Part shown: piece after piece, positions 16,018 to 23,254 of the stretch | Layout: each line of letters starts with the position of its first letter | Numbering within the stretch: the stretch's first letter is position 1 | NCBI GenBank assembly: GCA_020725525.1 | Contig: DYEX01000065.1 | Location: 1-43,936 of the forward strand | Direction of reading: 5' to 3' | DNA from: Desulfovirgula sp. | GTDB taxonomy: Bacteria; Bacillota; Desulfotomaculia; Desulfotomaculales; Desulfovirgulaceae | Length of the DNA: 43,936 nt | The notes under the pieces: generated by a model | The model's database searches: none | Told to the model about the DNA's origin: nothing | Seen by the model: the letters and a program-made list of their open reading frames with translations, nothing else | Program-made: the position numbers and the translations under genes

Positions 16018-17928
16018 ATGGCCAAACAGGTGGTGGTTAACGGCTCCATATGGGTGCCCAACCGGGCGGGCAGGTTAATGCGCATGCAGGAAGATGAACT
16101 TTCTCGTTACCAGTTTGAGATCTGGTTTGAATACACGCGACGGGCGATGAATGAAATAAGAGAAGGGGCTATGCTTGCCGTGCGCAATTTTTCTTCGGAT
16201 GCCCGGGTCGCGCGCTATAGTGTCCTCGAAGTAACGGGCTTAAAGCCAATTCACTACGCGCTAGGAGAAGAACCCCGTGGTTTTCCTGGGTTCGTAATGG
16301 AAGCGGCCAGAAGCGCTTCGCAGGACTGGATAGAGCAGGACAGCGATTCTTATGAGGATACCACGATCATCCGCTGTACCGCCATTCCAACCAACCTGGA
16401 AATCGTGGAATATCTTGATGGACGCATGGAGTTTCAAAATGAAAGCAATATTCCCATGATTGGGGAAGAAGCACGCCTTCTCTCTACAGAAGTTACCGAG
16501 CAGGTGGTAAACCGTGATCTTGATCTGGAAAATGAGGACTTAATGCTATTGGGTACCCTCACACGGGATGAAAACGTCAGGGTTTTCCTTCGCTTTGAGG
16601 AGTTCGTAAAGGTGCACTTCGGGATCTTCGGGTTTACGGGTGCCGGTAAATCAAACCTCCTCAGCACACTTATCAGTAAAATTTTGTCTAAAGAGAGCGA
16701 ACCTATCAAGGTCGTCCTCTTCGATTTAATGAGCGAGTATACGGGCCTCTTGATTGATCAGCTTCTCCGGGTCGAGCAGGCTTACCTGGTCTGCCTTGGC
16801 AAAAATACGCTTCCGGAACCAGTATTTCGTTATATCAACGGTGATACCGGACGCCCCTCCAGGGAGGACGCGGCGCGGCTATTTGCCCGCTATGCACTTT
16901 TACCAAAAGCACTTAAGCCCTATCAAAAAAAGATGGAAGCCGTCCTGGCCGCACTGATGGACGCGGGGAAGGTCAGGGTGTTTTCGCATGAAGAAAATAT
17001 GTCGGTTTATGAGTTATTTTTCGGGGATCATGAACGAGCACCGCATCGCAGGAAAAAACGATTAGACGCTTTATTTAACCAACGAAGAGAACTCATCAAG
17101 CAAGTCGTGAAGGAAAGTGGTTTATCCGACAAATGGAAACAGGTAATCACGGCATCCCTGGCTCAAAAACTTAAAAACTCGCTCGAAGAGGCACTGAAGA
17201 AAAAGGAGCACAGCAAATTTAAAGAGGGTGACTTTGCTGGTGTTCTTGAGTTTCTCGAGAAAACAATAGCACGGGCCGGTGCAACGCTTCAGTGCGGCAT
17301 TTCAGATAATGAGATCCTGCGCATTCTCAATGACGAAAACAAACCTGCCCTTTTTATAATCAACTCTCACGACCCACACGAGCTGCGCAACTTTGCTCAC
17401 CGTCTCGGCGAAAAAGCTTACGAGAACCGGCGCCAGACGGGCCGCATCTTTCCCCTGGTTTCCTTCATTTTTGATGAAGCTGACGAGTTCGTACGCCAGG
17501 AAAGCAGCGGGGAGCACGAAAGCTACAAGCGGGCGCGGGAAATCGCCCACACGCTGGCACGGCGCGGGCGGAAGTTCGGCCTGGGGCTCGGCCTGGCTAC
17601 CCAGCGCATTCGTTACCTGGATACAAGCATCATGGCCCAGCCCCACACATACCTGGTAAGCAAGCTGCCGCGAAAAACCGACCGTGAAGGAGTAGCTGAA
17701 GCCTTTGGTATCCCTGAGGAAATGTTCCGGCAAACCTTTACATTCACGGCCGGCAACTGGCTCCTGCTAAGCCATGATGCAGCAGGCCTAAAAGCCGTGC
17801 CTGTTCCGATAAAAACAGAAGATGCCAACGAGAGAATAGCTAAGTTCCTCGATAGTTTTTCGCTAACGACAGCCTCACCTGGTTTCGCTCGAGAATACCA
17901 GCCAAAACAATCAAGATTTTTTGCTTAA
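16018..17928 (+). CDS. herA: HerA-type hexameric DNA translocase (DUF87/FtsK-HerA ATPase)
   Basis: 636 residues. The N-terminal region (about 1-190) would form the HerA/ATP-synthase-type barrel. The motor core has Walker A GFTGAGKSN (205-213), FDLMSEYTGLL (about 235-245, typical of HerA), Walker B with FIFDEADEF (Asp486, Glu487), and the sensor/Arg-finger region HTLARRGRKFGLGLGLATQR (about 510-530). A charged helical insert occupies about 300-430. HerA forms a hexamer that pumps DNA into the NurA nuclease; in archaea the pair resects DNA ends, and in bacteria HerA-type motors often belong to phage-defence loci. GGAGG lies upstream of the ATG, 12 bases after nurA. The 3' end overlaps the convergent TGT-like gene by 18 bases. 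Confidence 0.9.
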   Translation: MAKQVVVNGSIWVPNRAGRLMRMQEDELSRYQFEIWFEYTRRAMNEIREGAMLAVRNFSSDARVARYSVLEVTGLKPIHYALGEEPRGFPGFVMEAARSASQDWIEQDSDSYEDTTIIRCTAIPTNLEIVEYLDGRMEFQNESNIPMIGEEARLLSTEVTEQVVNRDLDLENEDLMLLGTLTRDENVRVFLRFEEFVKVHFGIFGFTGAGKSNLLSTLISKILSKESEPIKVVLFDLMSEYTGLLIDQLLRVEQAYLVCLGKNTLPEPVFRYINGDTGRPSREDAARLFARYALLPKALKPYQKKMEAVLAALMDAGKVRVFSHEENMSVYELFFGDHERAPHRRKKRLDALFNQRRELIKQVVKESGLSDKWKQVITASLAQKLKNSLEEALKKKEHSKFKEGDFAGVLEFLEKTIARAGATLQCGISDNEILRILNDENKPALFIINSHDPHELRNFAHRLGEKAYENRRQTGRIFPLVSFIFDEADEFVRQESSGEHESYKRAREIAHTLARRGRKFGLGLGLATQRIRYLDTSIMAQPHTYLVSKLPRKTDREGVAEAFGIPEEMFRQTFTFTAGNWLLLSHDAAGLKAVPVPIKTEDANERIAKFLDSFSLTTASPGFAREYQPKQSRFFA

Positions 17929-19197
17929 GCAATACGTGGTCTCGAGGTGAGACAGGTGGTTGGTATAAAAGTTGTGCAGGGATTGAAGGACGGTGGCCAC
18001 CTCCTTTACGCCCTGCCTGTTCTCAAGGAATTCCTCCGGTGCATGCCGGCGACAAACAGGGCAGCCGCAAGCGGGCGGCAATTGCATCTTCTTGTAGATG
18101 CCAGTGGCAGGGTCGTAAATTTGACGATTCCTTGCCTTCACCATGTGCAGGTTTGAGTCAAAGGAGGTGAATCCGTATCTGTAGAGAAAGACTGCCTTTT
18201 TATCTGCGGCGCCAAAAGCGTGCAGTGGACGTTCCTTTACCCCAAGTGCTGCAAGGGCCCTAGCAAAAGAAGAAGCTAAGAGATCTAAAAACTCGTAGTT
18301 GGTTACCGGCACAAGTGAACCAACGGCAAAACCTCCAAAGCGCAGGCCAGTCTCCAACTCGGCACGAAGCAGGTACTTGATTTGCAAAGCGAAGGTGCGC
18401 GTGTAGAACGCTGCTACCATATCCCTGGATATTATCGTCTTACCTATAAGCCCTGGTGGTGGCCCCAGCGGGTGAATGACGGCAAATAAAAGGGGTTTCG
18501 GTTCCGGTGTGCGGGCGTAAAATTCCAGGGCCGTGCGTGCGCAGGTTAAATTGAACAGGACACGCCGCGATTTAACCCAGTATGGGAGATCAAAATGCAT
18601 AACGCGGTCGAGGGTAACAACTATATCGGGTTTCAGTTGAAGCTGTGTGCGCAAATGCAGGCGCTGGGCAAGGCGGGCAAGCCGGACAAAACTTACTTTA
18701 TCCCATTCATCTTCTTGGCTTTCCAACCTGACAACGGCAAGCATTAGGCGCGCAAAGCGGCGAATAGCCGGGAACGGGGACTTCAACAAGCGCACCAGTT
18801 TTTCAGATTGGCCAAAACTAAACCCACCTGAATCAAGCATCAGCAGCCCGCGATGCGGAAAAGTCCTATCGAGGATAATATAGGGGTGGTAACACTTGTA
18901 CTGAGGCAGGTTCGATTGCAGTACCTTTCTCCCTACGTGGCGGAAAAGGCTGTCCATGTGGCCGCGGAGACCGAGCCGGCACATTTCCCTTATGATGGCA
19001 GTGTCAGCGCAATATACATCATATGTACTTATCAAAAGGTTTAGATCACACCAATCGTCCGGAAAATACATTAGCTTCCGCCACTGGTTACCTGATGGGC
19101 TGTACACAGCGAAAATAGTCGGGTTAGGAAGAAAACATGCCCCATTGGGGCTGGTGAAGCTCCACCCCTTGCCTTGGCAGCAAACTGATATTTTCAT
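17911..19197 (-). CDS. tRNA-guanine transglycosylase paralogue, candidate DNA 7-deazaguanine transglycosylase (DpdA-like)
   Basis: 428-residue member of the TGT superfamily, which swaps a guanine base for a 7-deazaguanine. Catalytic features match the Zymomonas enzyme: the substrate Asp and Ser in LLMLDSGGFSFG (Asp122, Ser123; Asp102/Ser103), Asp197 in VTLDRV (Asp156), FGGFAVGS (288-294; GGLAVG), the nucleophile in FTSFDSNL (Asp347; Asp280), and zinc ligands CGCPVC (Cys377, 379, 382) with His408 in LQSLHNFY. The usual Gln in the preQ-binding loop is replaced (FAVIHPLG). The N-terminal 100 residues do not look like bacterial Tgt. A housekeeping tgt normally sits beside queA or yajC/secDF; here the neighbours are HerA-NurA and an ArcS-like protein. 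DNA-acting DpdA enzymes are divergent TGTs, so I favour a DNA substrate, but tRNA cannot be excluded. GGAGG lies five bases before the ATG. Confidence 0.8.
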   Translation of the reverse strand: MKISVCCQGKGWSFTSPNGACFLPNPTIFAVYSPSGNQWRKLMYFPDDWCDLNLLISTYDVYCADTAIIREMCRLGLRGHMDSLFRHVGRKVLQSNLPQYKCYHPYIILDRTFPHRGLLMLDSGGFSFGQSEKLVRLLKSPFPAIRRFARLMLAVVRLESQEDEWDKVSFVRLARLAQRLHLRTQLQLKPDIVVTLDRVMHFDLPYWVKSRRVLFNLTCARTALEFYARTPEPKPLLFAVIHPLGPPPGLIGKTIISRDMVAAFYTRTFALQIKYLLRAELETGLRFGGFAVGSLVPVTNYEFLDLLASSFARALAALGVKERPLHAFGAADKKAVFLYRYGFTSFDSNLHMVKARNRQIYDPATGIYKKMQLPPACGCPVCRRHAPEEFLENRQGVKEVATVLQSLHNFYTNHLSHLETTYCLSKKS

Positions 19198-19238
19198 ACA
19201 AACCTCCGTTACTGGTGTTAAAAGGTGATGGAAAGGCG

Positions 19239-19808
19239 GTGACCTCTAATAAAGAACACATGCGTTTCTCTCTTAATCCTCTTGATCTACTACGCAATCC
19301 TGGCGTGGAAAAGCTGATAAAGGAAATCCTGGATACTTACGTTCCAAAGGGAGAATTTCTCCTCATACTTCCCTGTTCTGCCCGGAAACCTTATGGTACT
19401 AGCCCAAGCCAGCGTCTTTACTGGCAGGCCGCAAGACAGGTTATAATAGAGGAAGGTATTCTTGAACGGGCCTCGCTTTCTGGTATCTATGGTATTGTGC
19501 CAGCATGTTTTGAAGACCGGGTGGCCAGCTACGACTTTAATCTCAATCGCTCTCGCTTCACCCGGGGTATGCACAGGGAAATTATGGAATTACTTGTCGA
19601 AAGAATTTGTTGTTTTCTTACCCGCTATGGTAGTTGTTTTCAAGCAGTAATTTCTTACGGGCGTGAACGTTATTGGGAAACAATGCAAATGGCAGCTCAC
19701 CGCTTGCAGATTGATAATTTATGGGTACTCCCCCGTAAAGGAGCATCATTAAGAAAAGAGGGTCTGGATGAACTCCAAAAGCTTTTAAACCGGTTAACCG
19801 GCAAATAG
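19239..19808 (+). CDS. stand-alone ArcS-like core protein (archaeosine-synthase PC-x3-KPY motif)
   Basis: 189 residues from GTG 19239, with AGGTGATG upstream; GTG 19215 and ATG 19260 are alternatives. The segment LLILPCSARKPYGTSPSQ (41-58) fits the ArcS signature PC-x3-KPY-x2-S-x2-H except for Gln58 in place of His. It is followed by SGIYGIVPACFEDRVASYDF (81-100), resembling the GVVP...YD block that follows in archaeal ArcS/TgtA-type proteins. ArcS converts preQ0 in tRNA to archaeosine through a lysine adduct. Short versions of this core, without TGT and PUA domains, occur in some viruses that carry deazaguanines in DNA (from memory). It is divergent from the TGT-like gene with only 41 bases between starts, so the two probably act on the same modified base. 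The chemistry in this organism is not known. Confidence 0.7.
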   Translation: MTSNKEHMRFSLNPLDLLRNPGVEKLIKEILDTYVPKGEFLLILPCSARKPYGTSPSQRLYWQAARQVIIEEGILERASLSGIYGIVPACFEDRVASYDFNLNRSRFTRGMHREIMELLVERICCFLTRYGSCFQAVISYGRERYWETMQMAAHRLQIDNLWVLPRKGASLRKEGLDELQKLLNRLTGK

Positions 19809-20245
19809 TGATCGCCGCGTTTTTTCGTGCCACTGCAGCCTCTTAGACAGGTACTTTTATCTCCTCGATCAGGCAACTGCATGGGATCATCCGCGTCACC
19901 AGGCACCCGCAAGGGCAGGAAAGGGAAAGTCTTTGCCCAGGCAGGCGTATTTTTCCGCTAATACCGGCGTGTAGAATATTTGCTGCATGGCGGTCACTTC
20001 CAGCAAATATTCTACCTGTTCCACAGACAAAAGAAAATGGGTCAATCGCTGGTCACCACATTCTGGTGTATGGACAGGCCGACTGACCTGAAATACCAAA
20101 ACAATATGCGAAGCAGTCGGGTATAAGAAACTGTTGCAGATTGTTCAATCTGCGAAAATAGCCGGGGTTGGACTAAATTAAAATGAGGATTGACACTAAC
20201 CTGAAGCCAAACCGTTTTTAATATTTTAAAAAGGGGGAATAGCCA
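19809..20245. other. 437-base gap between the ArcS-like gene and the GTPase gene
   Basis: No supported gene. A minus-strand frame (TTG at 20099 to TGA at 19896, 67 residues) reads like protein in part (THFLLSVEQVEYLLEV) but has no ribosome site; it may be a decayed gene. A perfect TTGACA occurs at 20190-20195, but no matching -10 stands 16-19 bases away. AAAAAGGGGG just before 20246 is the ribosome site of the GTPase gene. Confidence 0.4.
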
Positions 20246-21223
20246 GTGCCTGCCAACCTGACCCCCCAGTATCACGCCGCGGAAGAAGCCTTTCGCAACG
20301 CCACCACCGTTGAGGAAAAAATTGCCGCCCTGGAAGAAATGCTGGCCGTAATCCCCAAGCACAAGGGTACGGAGAAACTGCAGGCCGACATTAAACGGCG
20401 GCTGGCCCGTTTGCGGGAAGAAGGTCAAAAGAAAACCACCCTCGGCCGGCACGACCCCTTCCATATTGAAAAGCAGGGAGCCGGGCAGGTGGCCCTGGTG
20501 GGTTATCCCAATAGCGGCAAATCAGCCCTGGTTGGGGCTCTAACCAGAGCCAGGGTGAAGGTGGCGGATTATCCTTTTACCACTACCATTCCTTTTAGCG
20601 GCATGATGCCTTACGAGGAAATTTATGTCCAGCTGGTTGACACCCCGCCCCTTACCGCCGAAGGGTTTCCCCCCGGGCTGGCCGGTTTGCTGCGCAACGC
20701 CGATGCCCTGTTGCTGGTGATTGACAGCTGCGCCGGTGACTGTTTAGATCAATTGGAAAATTCCCTGCGCCTGCTGAACGAACGCAAAATCATCCGCAGC
20801 GAGATTCCCCCCGGGGTTAGGGCCGTACCGCCGCACCGCTTGATTATAGCTGCTAACAAAGCGGAACAGCCCGAGGGGAGGGAAAATCTTTTATTGCTGC
20901 AAGAGTTGCTGCCGCCTGACCTGGAAATATTACCGGTTTCTGCCGCAGCAGGTCTTAACCTGGAACAGCTCAAAACCAGGCTGTTTTCAGCCCTGGAGGT
21001 TATTCGCGTTTTTACCAGGTCCCCGGGCAAAGAACCGGACCTCACCCGCCCCTTTATTCTGCCCCGCGGCAGCAATATTCTGGATCTGGCCGGGAACATC
21101 CACAAGGATTTTTTGAAAACCTTGCGTGGAGCACGCATCTGGGGGTCGGCCCGTTTCCCCGGACAGAGTGTGCCGAAGGAATACGTCCTGCAGGACAAAG
21201 ACATCGTGGAGTTGCTGGTCTAA
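20246..21223 (+). CDS. DRG/Obg-like GTPase with C-terminal TGS domain
   Basis: 325 residues from GTG 20246. The N-terminal helical stretch (TPQYHAAEEAFRNATTVEEKIAALEEML...HKGTEKLQADIKRRL) is typical of DRG-type ribosome-associated GTPases. The P-loop is VGYPNSGKSALV (about 86-97) and the switch segment DYPFTTTIPFSG (about 109-120). Two motifs deviate: G3 reads DTPPL (about 132) instead of DxxG, and G4 reads NKAE (about 204) instead of NKxD. The TGS domain (about 258-325, RPFILPRGSNILDLAGNIHKDF) is intact. Family members bind ribosomes or translation factors. The deviations leave its hydrolysis rate and nucleotide specificity open. It stands alone between the modification block and a decayed gene. 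Confidence 0.85.
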   Translation: MPANLTPQYHAAEEAFRNATTVEEKIAALEEMLAVIPKHKGTEKLQADIKRRLARLREEGQKKTTLGRHDPFHIEKQGAGQVALVGYPNSGKSALVGALTRARVKVADYPFTTTIPFSGMMPYEEIYVQLVDTPPLTAEGFPPGLAGLLRNADALLLVIDSCAGDCLDQLENSLRLLNERKIIRSEIPPGVRAVPPHRLIIAANKAEQPEGRENLLLLQELLPPDLEILPVSAAAGLNLEQLKTRLFSALEVIRVFTRSPGKEPDLTRPFILPRGSNILDLAGNIHKDFLKTLRGARIWGSARFPGQSVPKEYVLQDKDIVELLV

Positions 21224-21280
21224 AAAGCCAACACCGGTAAAACCCCACGCTGGCCACGATTTACACTAAGGAGGGAAAAA

Positions 21281-21639
21281 ATGTCCTGAATAAAACTGGC
21301 CATTGTTCAATTCCCCAGGGATATAACAGATCTTGAACAGAACATCGTGCAAATGTATAAGTTTTTGGATGAAATTACCGCGGACGTAGATGTGGTTTTG
21401 CTGCCGGAGGACTGGCTGGGAGCAACAGTGATTGACTGGGATGATTGGGCCGGGAGGTGCAGGGGGAAAGTTTTGTGGCCTATCCCGACGGATATACCCT
21501 GTTATCCTGTGGTCGGAAACCGGGGGTATATTACTTCGACCTGGATCTGTCCCGGGTGAACAAGGTCCGCCAGAGATGGCCATACCTGGAGGACGTGCGG
21601 TCAAACGGGGAGAGTATTTACCGGAAGTATTACAGTGAA
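21281..21639 (+). pseudogene. decayed carbon-nitrogen hydrolase (nitrilase superfamily)
   Basis: A strong ribosome site (AAGGAGGG) precedes ATG 21281, but the third codon is TGA. Past it the same frame reads IKLAIVQFPRDITDLEQNI...VDVVLLPEDW, the start of a nitrilase/amidohydrolase with the catalytic Glu. At about 21440 the frame shifts, and another frame continues with GESFVAYPDGYTLLSCG...GVYYFDLDLSRVNKVRQRWPYLED, the C-terminal end of the same family. The central part with the catalytic Lys and Cys, well over 100 residues, is missing. So there is a nonsense mutation, a large internal deletion and a frameshift. The true end is uncertain. Confidence 0.8.
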
Positions 21640-21875
21640 TGCCTCCATGGGCATAACCCTTCCTGTACCGCTTCTGGCCCGTGGGCAGGCGGATGGGTAC
21701 CAGGATGCCCCTGTTTCACAGTTCCCGAACAAAAAGCAACAGCGCGTGACAATGTTCCTTGTATTGACTGTAAAGGCTTTCGTGTCCAAAATAAGGCTTG
21801 AAAGGAGGGCGCTAAGGCCGTGAAAATCGATCAAGACAACCCGGGAGGGGCAAAAAAAAAGCGGCGGACGGGTTT

Positions 21876-21922
21876 AAAAAATGCCCGGACTTTAGAGTCT
21901 CCGGGTCTTATCTTTCCGGGCA
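21876..21922 (-). terminator. intrinsic terminator downstream of vapC
   Basis: On the minus strand, TGCCCGG (plus 21916-21922) pairs with CCGGGCA (plus 21882-21888), enclosing a smaller hairpin, and is followed at once by TTTTTT. It lies 20 bases past the vapC stop. Confidence 0.6.
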
Positions 21923-21941
21923 CGCGGCGGCTAAAAATCGG

Positions 21942-22358
21942 TCAAATTTCTCCTCGGGCCAGCAGGTCTTCCTGGGTGCGCAGCCCGTACTGGGTGAAGT
22001 GCCGGTCGTAAGTGAAAGCCAGGTCGAAGGAGAGGCGGGTCATGAGGGCGAAGCTGGTGGCGTCGGTATAGGAAAAATCCTTGTCGGCGTATTTTTCTAA
22101 GATACGGCGGGCCTCTTTTTCGTCTTCTTCCGAAACCCTCTCCACGGGCCAGGTATTGGCCAGCAGCCATTCTCTGGCTTTTGCCGGGTATGCCCTGGCC
22201 GCAAGGAGGTTGTACGTCTCGGCGACGATGAAGTTGGTGAGGACCAGTTCGGCCCCCTTCTCGGTGAAATAGCGGAGAGCCCGGACCGCTTCAGGATGCC
22301 GCTGGTCGTTCCGCAGGATCAGGGCTGCTATCGCACTGGAATCTACCAGCACCCTCAC
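21942..22358 (-). CDS. vapC: VapC-type PIN-domain toxin
   Basis: 138-residue PIN-domain ribonuclease. Acidic residues expected in the metal site are present: Asp6 (VLVDSSAI), Glu47 (FIVAETYN), Asp99 (FSYTDATSFALM) and Asp118 (FTYDRHF). VapC toxins usually cut initiator tRNA or rRNA and are held inactive by VapB. It starts with GTG, overlapping the stop of the antitoxin gene by four bases (GTGA), the standard translational coupling in such pairs. The antitoxin is encoded first. A terminator follows. The pair probably autoregulates through the antitoxin's DNA-binding domain. Confidence 0.88.
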   Translation of the reverse strand: MRVLVDSSAIAALILRNDQRHPEAVRALRYFTEKGAELVLTNFIVAETYNLLAARAYPAKAREWLLANTWPVERVSEEDEKEARRILEKYADKDFSYTDATSFALMTRLSFDLAFTYDRHFTQYGLRTQEDLLARGEI

Positions 22359-22609
22359 AGCTCATCCCCCAGGTATTTGTGCTTATCGACGGAAACATCT
22401 TCTCTCCCTTCCTTATCCTCCGCGGAACCCACCAGCCGCCAGATGCCGTCGTCAAAGCTGGCGCGGGGGTAGACGGGCGCCTTGCGCAGGATCACGCTGT
22501 TCCCCCGGACCTCGCACACGAGGTAATCGCCGACGTCAGCCTGCACGGCCCTTCGGACCGGAAGGGGAAGCGTTATCTGTCCTTTGGAGCGAATTCGTAT
22601 AAGGTTCAT
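22355..22609 (-). CDS. vapB: VapB/MazE-type antitoxin with AbrB-like DNA-binding domain
   Basis: 84 residues. The N-terminus (about 1-45, IRIRSKGQITLPLPVRRAVQADVGDYL) is a swapped-hairpin AbrB/SpoVT-type domain that binds its own promoter. The C-terminus (about 50-84, acidic, SFDDGIWRLVGSAEDKEG) would wrap around the PIN toxin. GGAGTGA lies about ten bases upstream of the ATG. It is first in the vapBC operon. The pair sits at the right edge of the accessory region, as such modules often do. Confidence 0.85.
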   Translation of the reverse strand: MNLIRIRSKGQITLPLPVRRAVQADVGDYLVCEVRGNSVILRKAPVYPRASFDDGIWRLVGSAEDKEGREDVSVDKHKYLGDEL

Positions 22610-22887
22610 GGTTTTAGCTCACTCCATTCTAACTTTCTTACTTAGTCTTACTCTCCTTTTCCATTTTAACAGCCAGCCGGGGACACGTCAACCGGGCGGA
22701 GGTGTTGAATGCCGGTGTTTTACCGGCGGTACCCCCGGCCGTAACGCGGTGTAATGCGCAGGCGCCGGGGTTTGTATTACCACCCGGCTCCACCTTAAAC
22801 ACTGGCTTACTTCTTTCCATGACGCCTTTTGGCAGCGCCAATTCCCCAAGCGCTCCTGCGTCTGTTCCAGGCCTAACTCCCTTAGTA
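22610..22887 (+). ncRNA. unassigned GC-rich stretch ending in a strong terminator, candidate small RNA
   Basis: No gene is supported. A clean hairpin, GCCGGT-GTTTT-ACCGGC (22711-22727), is followed by more GC-rich, foldable sequence and then by the terminator at 22888. No plus-strand gene lies between 21639 and here, so the terminator must serve something unannotated: a small RNA, a leader, or the remnant of an element. Long frames stay open on both strands (22702-23055 plus, 22638-22940 minus) but neither has a ribosome site. I see no clear promoter. Confidence 0.3.
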
Positions 22888-22937
22888 TTTCCCCGGAAAT
22901 ACAGAGTTCTTCCCGGGGAAATTTTCTTTTTATTTTT
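22888..22937 (+). terminator. strong intrinsic terminator without an assigned gene
   Basis: TTTCCCCGG (22888-22896) pairs with CCGGGGAAA (22913-22921), immediately followed by TTTTCTTTTTATTTTT. This is among the most canonical terminators in the window, yet it has no annotated gene upstream on its strand. Confidence 0.75.
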
Positions 22938-23254
22938 CAAATATGCTACTATAACATTAATAACATTCTCCCCGAACTTAATCTTTCTTCAGTTGGTACT
23001 TGTTCTGGGTCATAAACGATGTACGCAGAACAGTAATCAAAAGTACACAAGGTAAAAGCATGTAAAAAGGGTATTGCCTTAACGCTCTCGAATAAAGCCT
23101 TATGACTTCACTAAAGCAGGAGGGGTAGCTTCCAGAGGTGTCAGCAGTGCCTTAACGAAAATATATCAGAATGTCTCTACAAGACGGTAGAATGAAATGT
23201 ACAGCATCCTGTGTAAAATGTGTGTTTCTGCCGAACGGGACGGGGTGAGAAGGC
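22938..23254. other. A+T-richer leader upstream of the sensor kinase gene
   Basis: No gene seen. The stretch is richer in A and T than its neighbours and probably contains the promoter of the two-component genes, but no convincing -35/-10 pair stands out. GGGGTGAGAAGG just before 23255 serves as the ribosome site. Confidence 0.35.

Noticed and set aside
17921-17932. 12-bp palindrome TTGCTTAAGCAA at the herA/TGT gene junction
   Set aside because: No loop, so it makes a poor hairpin, and it falls in coding sequence of both genes; could be chance.
19896-20099. 67-residue minus-strand frame between the ArcS-like and GTPase genes
   Set aside because: TTG start without ribosome site and no recognisable family; mentioned only as a possible remnant.
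22638-22940. 100-residue minus-strand frame
   Set aside because: Its TTG start has no ribosome site and its first codons run through the terminator stem; treated as non-coding.
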